A stretch of 64,000 nucleotides of DNA from NCBI GenBank assembly GCA_019155185.1, contig CM032795.1:18207795-18271794 (forward strand), given 5' to 3'. The notes beneath the pieces were generated by a model, which saw only the letters and a list, made by a program, of their open reading frames with translations, ran no database searches and was not told the DNA's origin. This document shows positions 1 through 13,476 of the stretch, piece after piece (positions within the stretch are counted from its first letter, which is position 1; each line of letters starts with the position of its first letter). This DNA comes from Beaufortia kweichowensis (lineage: Eukaryota; Chordata; Actinopteri; Cypriniformes; Gastromyzontidae). A program made the position numbers and the translations under genes.

Positions 1-213
1 TGCCTGCTGGCTAACCAGTAAACCAGTTCACTGTGTCTCTCCAGTCCACAGCAAACTGGGCCACAGCTAGAGTCTGATTCAAGTACCTCATTTTAGCACC
101 AAACACTCATCTGAACGATAATTCACTGAATGATGTTTTTTTCCTCTTTGAGACTAGGGTAATTGTAGAGCCATAACAAGCACAACTGTTTTATGACGCA
201 AACAGATCATTAC

Positions 214-2246
214 CTTGAGGTCCTTGTAGCTTGGCTTTTTTCACTGCAAAAAGAAAAGAAGAAAAAACACAAGTAAGTAAAGGCCAGTGAGATTTTTTGC
301 AGTAGTATATTATACTTTATACTAAACACAAAATTTATAAAAAATATTAATAAACTACAGAACAAGTTTAAATACAGGACAAACTCCAAATATGGGAACC
401 AACACGTTTCTTCAGCCCCCAGCTAGCAGCAATTTCTTTTTATCAAATGCTTTTTAATAGTCTATTGATTCCTAACCAGGGATACATGGGCCCCGGGAGG
501 CACACAGAAGGATTTCGATTTTGCGTTGGTAAACTTACACGTATTTGTTACCTGTAAGTCATAACTTCTCATTAAAATTATACAAACTATTCATTTATGA
601 GCTTTGAGAGTAATTAAACTCCACCATAAAAGACAACAAATTCATTTACTGTCATTAATGTCCCATCTGGTCTGCATTTATAAATAAATTAACTGTTCAC
701 GTTACTCCATAATTGCCCCAACAGTAAAAACCTTCTCTGGTATCTAAAAAAGAGAAAACTACTTAATGAACCTATTTTTTCAGACATTGACTGTTGTTAT
801 TTTAAAAGTGAATCAATATAATAATGGCCACTTTAACAGTATGACTGATAATGCTACACAAGTGAAAAGGGAAAAGAAACACATTTGGTGGAGATGACGG
901 GGTACTTTAGCATTACTGATGGGGTGCAGGGATACATTAGACAAGGGTTAGAAAATCTAGTTAATCCACACCCTTAAACATGTTAAAGCACAAGATCTGA
1001 AGCTATGTACCTATGAACTACAGTATTATGCAAATGATAACATGTCATTGCCTATTACAGACTTTTAAAAAGACCACAGAGATCTAAGAAAAGCAAATAA
1101 CGCACAAAGTTTGAACAAGAAAGATGTCCTGCATGTATTGATGTGTTATTTTAATCAGAAGAGAACGCAGGAATCACAGAATTTACCAGTGGCAGCATAC
1201 ACAGGCTGCACCAGATGGCTAGAGGATTACAATGAATCTATCCTCCCCCAACACCAGCATTATGTTATACACATCTCTATAACTTATCACTTTCCCTTGT
1301 GTGTGCTTCCGTGCTTTCTCTCTACAGTACATCTAAAAAACAAGTTTTGATCCACATCAAAACACATCCACTGGTGCATTTTCAATATATGCAGCAACAT
1401 GCACATTGCATTGCACTTCATAACTTTTTTAAAGGAACTATAAAACAATGTAAAACAAAACACTGGGATTAAATACTAATTATAACAATGCCCAATACAT
1501 TAACGATTAAAGCAAATCATATTCATTCTGCGCCTTCTGTTCCAGAATATTTCTCTGTTCACCATTGAGATGTCACTTCTGATTTCTATACATGTCTTCG
1601 CTCTTATGACTGCTGACAGCATGACAGATCACTGTGATATAAAGACCCTATAGAACTGCGATTTACTGTACATGTACATGTAAATTAAAAAAAATAATTG
1701 AAGCAGATTTATACAGAGAGGAAACTCCTTTAGACAGGTAAACTGCATGCTCAGAGTCTTACTGTCAGTAGTCCACCATATGCAATTTATACATCTTAAA
1801 TGCAATCTTAAATTGCATCAAATAATAAAGGTCACATGTTTTTTGGCACATTGCAAGACGTTGTTTAGTGAATAGCAAAACAATAACACAAGTGTGCACA
1901 CTACCATACAGTAACACCGCCGGGAAAACCCGTTAAGCGTCTTATGAGAGGATGAATCGCTTCCAATCCACTAAAAACACAAAAACCCACTGAGTATTGA
2001 GTGATACACTTTGATACAACGAAAGTAGTACGTACTGTTTCTGAATTAAAACGACAGTTAGAACCTGTTACCTGTTGCTTTCATTTGCTTCGGGTTGTAA
2101 TATAAGTTTAAGATGGTTAACACACCATTTACAACTAAATATTTGATATGCAAATCTTCAAGAACGTACAAAATGAGGTAAAGAACATAATATGGTTTAA
2201 TATTAAGAGGTGTCAAGTACTTGCCTCGCACGCACAGAAGCGACAT
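214..2246 (-). CDS. unc13b: unc13b, Munc13-type synaptic vesicle priming protein, 5' end only (partial)
   Basis: Two coding exons on the minus strand: 2246-2225 (22 nt) and 243-214 (30 nt). Joined, they read MSLLCVRVKKAKLQGPQ and end in phase 1. This is the opening of the N-terminal C2A domain of UNC13A/B; the Arg at position 7 and the AK-x-QG context fit UNC13B better than UNC13A (MSLLCVGVKKAKF). From family knowledge, UNC13 proteins prime synaptic and secretory vesicles by opening syntaxin, and the C2A domain binds RIM or homodimerises. The rest of the gene lies left of the window. Exon 2 has a normal acceptor (TTTGCAG) and GT donor, but the donor of exon 1 is GC (GAG|GCAAGT), and only this junction gives the conserved reading frame. 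The neighbour to the right is atosb, as in human 9p13. The short length of sequence is the main uncertainty. Confidence 0.8.
244..2224 (-). other. unc13b intron 1 (GC-AG type), no gene seen inside
   Basis: This roughly 2-kb AT-rich stretch separates the two unc13b exons. It contains only short spurious open frames. I see no convincing exon, RNA gene or intact transposon in it. Confidence 0.6.
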
Positions 2247-2560
2247 AGCAGAGATTGAAGTCCAGCAAAGCACACCGTTAGTTTTGGCTTGATAACCTGC
2301 TTTGGCATTGGCAGTATTATTTCCTCCCTTTACTGAACGATGTTTTAAGTTGCGAGAAACAAACGTAGTTGTTAAAAGACATCACAAAGGTATACGTGAA
2401 CTACCGTGTGTGTTTGCAGTGAGCCTGGGGACCGCTTAGATTCCCTTGGTGTTAGTGACGTGAGCGCCAACCAATACAACTCTGTAAACTGTAAATCTAG
2501 GCGGGTCTAAAATATGTCGCGTCCAATAACGTTTCAGACGCGCACAGGTGTGAAAAGCCC
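2247..2560 (-). promoter_or_regulatory. probable unc13b promoter and 5' UTR
   Basis: The sequence directly upstream of the unc13b start codon is richer in CpG than its surroundings. It holds CCAAT boxes at 2471-2475 and 2523-2527 and a CRE-like GTGACGTGA at about 2455-2463. The elements could also serve a divergent transcript. The transcription start is not defined by the sequence. Confidence 0.4.
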
Positions 2561-3390
2561 ACTTTACCTACATGTACCTTCGTGTTTTTTTTATTTCGAT
2601 CCTATAGAAAACATACCATTATTACCCTTTTTTAAATTAATTAACGTTAGGATCTGAATTTAATTGGATTAACAGGTTGATATGGTGAGACACCAACAAA
2701 ATAAGAAAAACATTTTGTTTGTACACTTAATACATCCTGTGTGCACGTAACTAAAACTGCAACGACCTATAAGACAGCAACAACAACAGCAAGAATAGAT
2801 GCGAACGATGTTTTAATTTTAATTATTGATCTCAGTTTCTATTATAATGATCATCTTACGTCAGTTGGACTCTACAGGCGTGATTTGAGGTCTCATTTAA
2901 AGTACAATTGCGCCATCTAATGGACAACTTATGCTGCTTCGTTTGATTCAAACGCATATACTTGGGTAGATCCGTTTGGATGGGAAGTCGTTAAATAAAA
3001 TCCTGGTAAAATGAACATATCTATTAAATAGGCAAAAATAAGACTGAACAAAGTTCATTATAATGTTGACATTTGCGAGTTGGAATTGTTTATTATCTGA
3101 CTAATATTAGTTCTGAATATTGCTCTATATATTTAATACTTTGCTAGTCTTATTCTTTTTGCTGTAAAGCTGCTTTGAAACAATGCAACATATTGCAAAA
3201 AGAGCTATATAAATAAATATGAACTAAATCCAAGTTGTCATGTCTTTGCTGCTGTGCCTTTAGTTATCAACATTACGTAAAAATTAACCAGTGCTAATAT
3301 TTTATCGAAATATTCCTAACGCATCGTTACATAAACCCTATTTCAGTCTCCTGTTATCTCTACGTTTCCCCACCAAAGCGGAGTAAAAGG
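2561..3390. other. AT-rich intergenic stretch between unc13b and the atosb leader
   Basis: No exon, RNA gene or recognisable element is visible. Only very short open frames occur here. Confidence 0.4.
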
Positions 3391-3394
3391 AACA

Positions 3395-3988
3395 AATAGC
3401 ACGTGTACGTGGGCGTGGCTTGTCAAGACGTCACTTGCCACAAAACCAATAAAGGCGCGTTTTGTCGAAATATATTATGTTTATGCAAATATATTCAAAA
3501 TATGTCTTAATGACCAACTTTTATTGGTTTAGGGACGAGAAAGCGACCAATCGCTTAAATGACAGCCTTTCAGCTGTTCGGACGTCCCTCCCTCGAGTTA
3601 TTTTTCAGCAAATCCCGGAAGTATTGTTTTTTAAAGGGACAGGATCATTTAATGGGCGAGGGCTTTGGACCAACAGTCAAGCAGAAAATAGAAAGGCCCG
3701 TTGGCAGTGGCAGTTACAGGACGTAAAAAGGAGAAGAAAGGCCGTCAAAATAGCTTTGGCGACCTTTGAAAACCAGGATCTCGTGTCTACGTTTTTATAT
3801 CCTCATCGGGCAAATATCTTTGTTACATAGTTGGATTTCCGCACAGATAGTTTGGCGTCGATTCAACAGAAGATACTAAGATCCCGTCTGCTGTCTAAAA
3901 TAAGATCAAACTCTTCCTTCATATATGATGGCAATGTTTTGCTGACTGCTGCAACCCTTGAGTCATTGCGTTCATATCTTTGTTGTGG
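3395..3988 (+). promoter_or_regulatory. probable distal promoter and non-coding first exon of atosb
   Basis: A cluster of promoter-type motifs (E-box CACGTG 3400-3405, GC-box-like GGGCGTGGC just after, CRE-like GACGTCAC 3428-3435, CCAAT 3446-3450, another ACCAAT near 3547) is followed by transcribed-looking sequence. This ends in a strong donor, GTTGTGG|GTAAGT, at 3988. The next plus-strand gene is atosb, so this is best read as a distal first exon. A 122-codon open frame overlaps the motifs and is probably chance. Exon start and linkage to atosb are inferred; no transcript evidence is available to me. Confidence 0.4.
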
Positions 3989-6900
3989 GTAAGTAACCAA
4001 TCTAATTCTTTGTGTTGCCATCAGTCTCATTTCACTGTGTATTTTATATATATATCATATGTATAGAGTCTGATAATATACAGATATATTAGAGGATACC
4101 TCTTAGATCTGTCTCACTGATCAATCATATATACACCATAATCCATATTAATCTTTATTTATGCCTAATTGATGTAATATTCTCTAGGCTGGTGTAATGA
4201 TTCACTGCGTGTTTTATTTGAGATGATCTCACGTGTGTATAATAATGGCAGATTAATCACGGCATGATCATGAATCACACACAATGCATACTGGAGCTGC
4301 TTCATGCGCGGGGGGCGTTTCTGCTTTGTCTGATTCATGCTATTTCATGCACTGAGGGCAACTTTCATCAGTGCACATGTTCCTTTTCTTCCCCATTGTG
4401 TTTAGTTTTTGTTCTATTGTTACATTTTGATTTATGTTTTTTGCATTAAAAATGTGTATGATTATATTTCTGTGATGCATATCACCTCTAGCCATGGACA
4501 CATATTTGTACTGTAAATCCTGTTATAAGGGTTTGCTTGCATGTTTCACAATAGAATTCTGTTGACTAAACACTGAGAGGATGTTTTCTTTGTAGCCCAA
4601 TTAGAGAGATATTATGAACTATATTAATATTTATATTAAAGTGAAAGAGAGTGAGATATTTGAGAGTGGGTGTGTTGTGCACAGGTGTGTGAATAATGTA
4701 AGAATAATGTAAACGGTATCCATCCTGCTCATTACTAATGCCAGACAGGACGTCAATGGAACGGCACAATGAAGAGCTGCAGAGCGATTTCCATTGCATC
4801 CCCCCCCCCCAAAAAAAAGATCAGAGGATCAGCAGTGCTCTGTCTGTAATGAATGTCCTGAAACCTTGCCCTTTATCACCAGTCCTCTGGTCTGAATTTT
4901 AAGAGATGGGCGCCTAATGCCCTTGCTTGGTGACCTCTTTTAGTGTGGCTATCAGCAAAAGCATGTGTTACATCACTGGGATGGTTTGGGAAAATGCATG
5001 GTAGGAATAGCTGCTGCAAATCAGAAGATAAGCCAGGTCAAGCTAGTGTACAAAGCAAAAGCATGTTGAAGATCGTTATTCAGTGTGAGGTGGCTTAGCA
5101 TGTGCCATTAAGGCCTGCAGCGATTCCCTTTCTGCAAGTGATACGTGTAAATGTTGAATGAGGGGTTTAAAATTCAACATCTCCCTCGAACACAGTGTAT
5201 TCTCTTTCTGATGAGAACGAGGGTGGTGCTGGTTCATTTCTATTATTCTCACGACAGCTACCCATTATTAGATTATTAGTTGATGCTTGTTCCAGTATGA
5301 GGTGAAAATAGTAATGCATGCAAAGGCAAGTTTCAAACCCTATTTAATTTCAAGTATAAACACACTTTAACACGTAACTATTATGTTACATGCTAAAAAA
5401 CACTCAGATCACCTTAGCAACCTCATAGCTATGCCATGGAAACCACCTAATGCGTGCAGTGTGGTGGCAAGTTTTGCATGGGCGAAGCACAACTAAACAA
5501 AAAATGTAAAAATCTAGTTAGAGCATTTTTCATGTGCTTTACATTTACATCGTGTGTGCACGCACAAGGATCTGACTTGACTTTACCTTTAGATAGATTG
5601 TGTGTGTACCTTGACTTCTTTAAATAGCCCTAGAGCTGCCATGGTTGTTTAACTGTGATAGCCAAACCCATTCTGGCGGTCACCTGCCTGAATATTTACC
5701 CAAGGTCAACATTCAGCTTTCTCCCTTTATGGCTCTGATATAGATTTAAATAACAGAGGATTTACCCAGTATCACAGGATTAAATGCATGGGTGTGCAAG
5801 TGCAGGCATGTGCTTTTGTGTATGTGTGGGAGCATGTGCACGTGTGTGATATAAGCATGTCAGCGTGAGAACAAGGTCCTAATCTGTTTATCATGTATTT
5901 AAACACAACTACAGCCATCAAACTAGCAGAATTATTAGTGGGTCAATCGTGGCCATAAGCTATAGCTATTATTAAATTGTCTGATACAACTGAATTTAAT
6001 TTAAGCCTATAATGTTGTTATCATATGCTGTTGTATTTTATTCTCTGTATTGTCACAGGCTATTTTAGAAAAACCTGCTATGTATGCACTGTTTTCTGTT
6101 TGTAGTTAAATTACATTGTACCTTTGCCATCAAATACACCATGTTTTTTAAATCGCATGTTTTAGTTACCAACATCAATTATTAGTGTCAGGTGATAATC
6201 TATACAAAATGTGTAACCTTTTTATGGTAAAGTATACAGACCACATTTGAACAGCACTCCAAATCTAACATATCATAGACTTTTATAAAGCCTCATTGTT
6301 TCATTACCTTTTATTATAAAGCTTTATCTGTCTGTTTATAGTGTGCATACTTTAACATATGGCATGTTATAGAGGTGTGTATCTGACAGACACACACATG
6401 TTGTTGATTGACATTTGGAGCGAGTGTGATCACTGCTGTATCACTGCTTTAAATAGCATTGCTTTCTGTGCACCTTTTCTTCTGGAACATTCTGCTCATC
6501 TCTAAAGGAGATTCCTTATTCTCTTCTTCTTTGCACAAATGAGAATGATGGTGTGAGAACATCATTAGACTGATGTATTTGCACCAGTTTGACATAGAGT
6601 ATAGGACTGTAGCTTTTGTGTGTTCTCACTTGGCTCATTGAAGTGGAAAACAGGAAGTTGAGCAGCTGACTATAACTGTGTCAGTCTGGTGGGACTTGAA
6701 ATCTGGTTTAAATAACTGTTACTATAATCAAATTACATGTAAACTTAAATTGTTAACAACTTGTATTCATAACCACTGTATATATAACATTAATAAATGG
6801 CAGCTGTCGTGGTATTTATTTAATTTGGAAATACCATTTGTGACCCTCTCTGTGAAAACCCAGCTACAGTCTTTATTTGTGATTTACTGTTTTCTACACA

Positions 6901-9062
6901 AAGATCATTAATATCTATATTTTGAATGAAATTGTGAGAACTGTATCTCGAATTCTATCATAAAATAGATCATTTACAGCAATAAACATATTTTCATCAT
7001 TTGATCATACTTTGATGCTCCTATAATCTCATAATTACATTCTGAGACTCTTGCCTTGGATTTTACAGACAGGTTTACGTTTTCTGGTAATTTGTTTTTT
7101 ATAAATGATTTGTCTCCTTACAGAGAGGGATCCGGCCATATAGAAGCTAGGGTGGGTAATTTTGACTTGGGTCAGGAAATAACTACCTGGCAACCACACA
7201 AAACACCCTGTTAACCACAGAGCAAATAGAAAGAACACTCTAGTATCAAACATGTTTTCTTTAGAAAAATGTAAATGTCTTGTTGGCTTTGTCAAATCCA
7301 GTATTGGAATAGGCTTTTGGGATATTTTAAATATTTTTGACTAAAAAAGAACGACAGCTGTATAAAGGAAGGAATATAGATGTGAGCTTTAACAGACCCA
7401 GCTCAGAATAGCTCTGGGGAAATCTTCACAGGAGAATAAAACTTGTTTTTGACTTCTTGCTGAAGGCAACAGTGTCACTTACTTCAGCATTTTGCCAGCA
7501 GTGTACAACAAAAGTATGTGTGTGTGTTTTGTGCACTTTTGTAGTTGTGTTTTGCTGAAGAGAACAGCTGAGAGCCCATGACTCAAGCCACGCCCCCAAG
7601 CACTCCATATATGGACACGGAGCATCAGCACTCTTAAAGGAGAAGTGCTTGTGCGTCTCCTCAAGGAATGTTTTTAATTTAAACTCGACTAAACACCGCA
7701 ACCGTAAAAGACATCAAAACTTCACCAGGCTTAGCACCTCACAACAGTTTGTGTGATCAACCCTCCACCTTGAGCCATTTGCAAAGCTGTGTTTGTAATT
7801 ATGACACCATGACCATTTTTACCCTTTCACACTTACATACACACGAAAACCCTCAAGCGTTCTCAATATAAACTCTCTCTCTCTCTCTCTGCACCCCCTT
7901 CCCCCACTCCTCTTTAGCCCCTCTACCCCACTGGCTATATGTAAAGAGATGAAATTAATCTGTGTCTGTATGTGCGTTACACTGTGCATGTGCTTCTGCT
8001 TTCATTTAAGTGCATGTGGAATTACAGATCCTTATTTGGAAGATGCCGCATGCAATTGAAAGAGGTCTAGCTAGTGCCTGCAGACACACAAATACACAAA
8101 CACACACACACACCCATTTCTTCACACCCAGTAGAAGTCTCAGAAGTCTGTGAAAGGGCTGATAACATGATTCATGCAATGATGTATCCGCTCAGCTGTA
8201 CGCTTCCCTTTTTTGTCTTTTACTTATATCTATATAACACACACATGTTAGGTTTTGTTTCCACAAACATAATGTCTTGCAAATTGTGTATAAACTGTAT
8301 TTTACATTTATATTTAGTATGTTTAATAGTCAATTTCCCTTGTGGGAACTGCTGGCTGACGTGTGTGACTTTCTACATCACAAAAGTAAAATAAATCTGG
8401 GGTTTTTTTGGCATATTTGCCTCCAAAGTAACACATTTTGGTTGCTCTGGAATGCACCGACACACACAATAACTCACTAAAGCTCTATGAGGGAATACGC
8501 TGCAATTGCAAAACAAGCAGAACAGGTGGGCGGGACCTTCAATGTTTCCCTTTACCTCACACCTATCAGAGCAGTCGCTATGGTATCTGATTCCCCTCCC
8601 TCCAGCCAATCACGGTACAGCACCCCCCTCATTCTTACACGAGTTGTGTACTGGGTGAGCCAGTGAGCACGCCTTCACTAACCAGCTGAGAGGAAGTAGG
8701 CTGTAAAGGCAAAGCAGAGGAGAGAGAGAAAACAAGTGGTGAGAAATTTTGCAAGCAGTAGAGAGCACAAAAGGGAGGGGGGCCGAAGCGGTACACCAAA
8801 GCTGCTTTCATTGTCTTCAAGTTATTTAAGGGGGAAAAATGAGTGCGAAATGCTTGGGGGAGCTAGAAGCAAAGAGTGGGGGGTTACAGAGTTTATATGC
8901 ATGTGCCAAAAAGAGCGGTTTTGTGTGAAGGAGGAGAGAGAGAGAGGGGTAGGCATACCAGAATAGCAGGGACGAGAGCATAAACAGAGAGATGTGTCTT
9001 TATAGCCAGAAACCTCTTAAATAAGACTTGTGTTTCTCTTTCTCTCTCGCTCATTCTCTCAG
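3989..9062. other. long non-coding stretch, probably a leader intron of atosb
   Basis: AT-rich DNA with short CT and CA simple repeats (about 7867-7891 and 8096-8113). A purine-rich, GC-richer section at about 8620-8960 could contain an alternative start site. No coding exon is recognisable and all open frames are short and unconserved in appearance. Confidence 0.35.
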
Positions 9063-9216
9063 GGGAGGAACAGAAGGACAGTCCCGTACTCCCTCATTCC
9101 TTACAAGTAACCTTTCAACTCCTCACAGTGTTGGAAGCAATAACAACCACGACCGGAGAGTTTGGACACGGGAAGAAGAAACAGTCGAGGAGGAGAGGAC
9201 AGGAGTTCCTAGAGAG
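9063..9216 (+). other. probable non-coding leader exon of atosb
   Basis: A very strong polypyrimidine tract (CT-rich from about 9025) ends in CTCTCAG at 9062. The segment runs to a good donor, AGAGAG|GTAGGT, at 9216. There is no plausible coding frame leading into atosb, so this is a 5' UTR exon candidate. It is an inference from splice signals only. Confidence 0.35.
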
Positions 9217-11229
9217 GTAGGTCAGGAGGTTACAATGAACTTTGCATTGTGTTTGTGTTCTTGGGTAGTTGACATGAAATGTCAAGCCGTACAGTTTGTA
9301 TTTTGTACAACCATTAGCCTGTACATCCAGTTTTTATGGCTTTATATTCGTTGAAAGGAAGGTTATTTAAAACAGTGACCAGTTACGCCAACTAAAGCTA
9401 TACATTAAGTTACATTTTAACCTAAAATCTTGATTTGGAAATGATAAAAAAAAGTCCATGGCATGTTATGTCATCTACCCATATGAGCCAAAACTTTTCA
9501 AAGGACCAGCTGTCTGAATATCGCTCTTGTTTTCTAATGCCATAGCTGTCAAGGCACAAATGAATGACATCATGACCCTTGTGTCTCTAGAGATAATATT
9601 TCAGGCATTGGTTATGCTAACTGACAGGCATTTAGCTGCTGGGAGATAAGCTTTACTCTGAGGTGTGCTTGTGAGCGGTTTAGTCTTTCCTCCTAATGTA
9701 GTTTGTTAAGACTTTGTGACTTCCTATGTTGTAAAAGCCAGGTGTTCTTGCAAAACCCTTCAGGGCTGTATACATCAGCAGTATAGGCTTAAGGGTAGAG
9801 GTTATATTTGCACCCCTGACTCAGACTTTCACATGAAACTATAATCAGTTTATTGTCTTTATTGTTTATGTATCAACATCTACCTGTTGATGTACATGGG
9901 TATGTGTGTGGCTTTGTGATGTCATGAGGATCCAGTGTGGGAATTGAGTTTTTCTGCCGTGTTTAAGTTTGGCTAAATGAAGCATTGTGTTTGTTTTAAA
10001 GCACTTCTTCATTGTAAAAGTGGTATATTTTTATATTATATATTGTATTTATATATTCTTATATATATTTTAAAGTTTGGCTATAAACTCTTTAAGTCCT
10101 TTAATTGTCAATGTTGGTTTGTGCCTTTAACATTTCATATAAAATTCCTAGAGTAGGAAGAAATGTTTTCACTTTCTTCATAAAAGACTTTAAACATATT
10201 GTACTGTCATTATAAACAGATGTGCATCTATGCATTCAAGATTGCTTTTAAAACATGTGTTGTAATGTTTCTGTAAGTTATTAGAGGTCATAATTTCGGG
10301 TTAAGCCTTCTTATATATCCCCTTAATTCATGGAGGTTTTTCTCGCCACAAACACTTTTGTCATGATCACAGGGGCTATTACTTTCTGCTTTAAAACATG
10401 CTATATAAATGAGAATGACTTGTCTAATTTTTGACTCGCTACTTTTGCTCAAAATAACCTAGTAACCAGGAAAAACAACATCACGCTGACAGCTGTCCAC
10501 GCTAGTCTGGGCTGTTTGGTTCCCCTCTCTATTTTTTCACTCAGTATTGAATTCTCTGTGAGTGGGGGTGTACACATTCTTGATTCCTTTTTTTTTTCAA
10601 AAGCAAAGCTATTAAACTGAACTCTCCATGCCTCTTGAATGTATCCAAACAACCTAAAAGGCACTTCTTACCAGTTCTTCATCCGCAAACATCTAGAAAA
10701 ATATGCAGATTTGCATGAAGAGAGACCTTCAGGAATTTGAATAACCAAGTGGCAATCAAGGAGCAATATCCTTTAATGACTTTTCAAATTGGTAGTTGTT
10801 AGAAAAAAGTAAAATATTTGCTTCATCATTTATCAATTATGATGTGGTGATTAGTCAGTCTATAGATGAGGAGGATGTTACATGCTTACGGGTGTTTAGT
10901 TATAACACTGGCATCATTTGCTCAGAATAAACACACCACCACACCCCCGGGCAACATGTAGGTGTGGAACACTTGTGTGTTAGCAGGTTAGCGGCTGTAT
11001 GTGTGTGTGTCTGTGTCTACTCAGCTGTGGGGTTCAGGGTTCGTCCCATCTGAGCTTGAGAGATTTACAGCAACCAGCTTACATCATTTGCAACAGACCA
11101 CTGTGTGCTTTGCCAAAACATAAAGGACACTTGATTATAATTAAGTATATAAAAGACCTGCTTTTTTATTTACGATTTTAGTTATATTTTATATTCTATT
11201 CTATTTAATTTTAGGTACTTACATTAACA

Positions 11230-11238
11230 ATAATATAT

Positions 11239-11302
<64 letters not shown>

Positions 11303-11310
11303 ATATATAT
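11230..11310. repeat. (AT)n microsatellite
   Basis: About 80 bases of nearly perfect alternating AT, with a few phase interruptions. It directly precedes a dispersed repeat copy. Confidence 0.95.
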
Positions 11311-11331
11311 TTGGTTAATGTTTATTGTGTT

Positions 11332-11414
11332 AAACATTTGTCATATTTATTCTTGAGTCTTAGACATTTTCCTTCAATATATAGTTTGTCATGATTTGAT
11401 TAGAATTCAACTGT
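11332..11414. repeat. dispersed repeat family A, copy 1
   Basis: The segment starting AAACATTTGTCATATTTATT and passing through TATAGTTTGTCATGATTTGA is closely matched at 30532-30620 in a golga3 intron. Both copies share the central TATAGTTTGTCATGATT block and the following GATTAxAATTCAACT. The two are in the same orientation. I cannot name the family. Confidence 0.6.
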
Positions 11415-12886
11415 AAGTGAATAGTTAAAGTGTTCCTCCTGTGGGACGGTGACAGTTAACGAGTTAAACAAATTAAATCAGATTTGCATTTATCTGAGTT
11501 TGTATTCAACTCCAAAATGCTGACATGTTCAGAATGTATGTCTAAACCAAGTGTATGTTATTTTAGATCTTATGTTGGTGTGAGGTCTTTCCCGTTTGCA
11601 GTTTGTCATAGGAATGTCAAAAATATTTTTAGACCTCGACCTCGTATGTCTTGTGTAACTTTATAAATGCAGTAATGAGGAACATTGTTTGTGCAGGTCA
11701 AGAAACAGGTTGGAACTAGTCCCTGCCCACCCTTTGTTTACCTTTTATGTCCATTTCCTTTCTCTATGGTTGTGTTTGCAATAGCAAAGGCCTGTTAATA
11801 TTTTTAAACCCACTTTTTAATGTATTGTTCGATTGGAAGAATAAAAAAAATTAGATTCCCTCCACTAAACATGCATTGTCATGTGACAATGTGACAACAC
11901 ATACTTTAATTTGTAGGCAGTATGCAGAACACTAGTGTTCCATTCCGAACATAGCCATATACGCCTTGTCTCATACAGACATCAAACTGTGATACGCCCC
12001 TCCCTAGAGAGGCCACTGAATACTTCATTCAAGCAGTGTAATGCAAATGCATCTCTTAGAAAGGCCAGATTCTATTCATTGCATGTTTTGTGCTGTTATA
12101 GTCGTCTTCACCTTTGAGGTTGACCTAATTTTGCTTGATTACATTGTAATCATGCATTGCAATGTGTCATTTAAGTGTGCCATCTTCATTGCTGCATGGT
12201 GCAAGTTTCTTTTCTGCATTTATAATAAAGATGATGCTATTATTGCTTTAAGCTGTAGAAGTAGATTTTGTTTTTATTAAACAGCAAATGTATTATTCCT
12301 CCTGATGTCATACATTCTGTCTTAAATATCAAACTTTTTTTAATAGAAGATGGGACTGGGACATGATAAGGAACGATAAGATGATGTTTGGATTGCCACA
12401 GTCAAAGCTGCATTAGATCTGAATGTTTTTCACTTATATCCACACAGGCTTGCGTGTTCATGTGTGTACTCCTGTTTTTGTCATTAATGAGCCTGACCGC
12501 TCGTTGTGTGATGTAAGACAGTACAAAGGCTCTGTTGTGTGTCTCAGTGTGTTGTCTGGCCGTTCCTCTGTCTGTGTATTTGAGTCGTGGGATTAGGGAA
12601 AGACAGAGAGCCAGTCAGAGTCATGCAGTACACAGTCTGTTCAAACATGTGTCCTCATCAGATGGCTCAACCGATGCCACAAAATGAGTCCAGTCAGTCA
12701 TATGATTGATTTTTGTGTATATTCTCTATTTGTATAATTTATTGTTGGATTGATTTGACTGATATAACCTATACAATGTATTGATTAAAAGTCTTTAATT
12801 ATATGAAGCAGCATCTTATCTCATCAGTCCACATGTTTGTTCATTGATTTAATTTGTTGTTGATTAACAGCTTTGTTTTCTGATAG

Positions 12887-13065
12887 GTTGTGTCTCTGGA
12901 ATGCCTGGCTCAGGATGCAGTCATTGAGCAGTTCACTCCTTTCAGGAGACAAGGGGAGGCGTGATTGGCCGCTGGCCTTATTTGGGTGGAGCTGTAGGAA
13001 GGATTTTACCTATTCATTGGCACTTTCCACAAAGCTCCTCCCACCTCACTGACGCTCCGCCCTTG
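12887..13065 (+). other. probable 5' UTR exon of atosb
   Basis: Flanked by TTCTGATAG and CCTTG|GTAAGA. It is non-coding with respect to atosb, lies about 720 bases upstream of the start codon and contains several stop codons. Assigned from splice signals and position only. Confidence 0.35.
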
Positions 13066-13297
13066 GTAAGAAAACTAAAACAATACAACCAAGTAATCGA
13101 TTAGCAGTCTAAATCTTTTATTTATATAAGTTACATGCTGTTTTTAGCATTGACCATAGCACATAAATAGTGAATACTTATTGTCTTGAGTTTATTGAGA
13201 TTAATGACAAACAGTTGTGTCTAAACAAATGTTAATCAGTTAACCAATTAGTCATAGTAGTCAGTCAGTGAGTGTTTTCTTTATTGTCATTTGACAG

Positions 13298-13476
13298 GCC
13301 CTTCTTCGCTGCCTGTGTGTCTGGTAATGCTGTTGTTGCATCAGAGGGGCAGTGTTGGAGATGGCCAAACTCAGGGGCTAAGGTCAGGGTCAAAGTTCAA
13401 GGGTCAACAAAAGCTCAAAAGCTGCAGTAGTGGATGCGGAGAGCACTGCAGCCAAGTTTCAGGCACCAACAAGCAT
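13298..13476 (+). other. probable 5' UTR exon of atosb
   Basis: Flanked by ATTTGACAG and AGCAT|GTAAGT. A 64-codon open frame overlaps it but does not join the atosb frame. Assigned from splice signals and position only. Confidence 0.35.

Larger units (their letters stand above)
9217..12886. other. non-coding stretch, probable atosb leader intron
   Basis: AT-rich DNA with an (AT)n microsatellite at about 11230-11310 and one copy of a dispersed repeat just after it (11332-11414). No exon or RNA gene is seen. Confidence 0.35.

Noticed and set aside
1..75. Possible further unc13b exon at the left edge (minus strand, after GACTCTAG)
   Set aside because: The translation (VAQFAVDWRDTVNWF, then stop) does not match the UNC13 C2A domain that should follow exon 2.
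3462..3830. 122-codon open frame before the atosb leader
   Set aside because: It overlaps a cluster of promoter motifs, starts without a proper ATG context and resembles no known protein.
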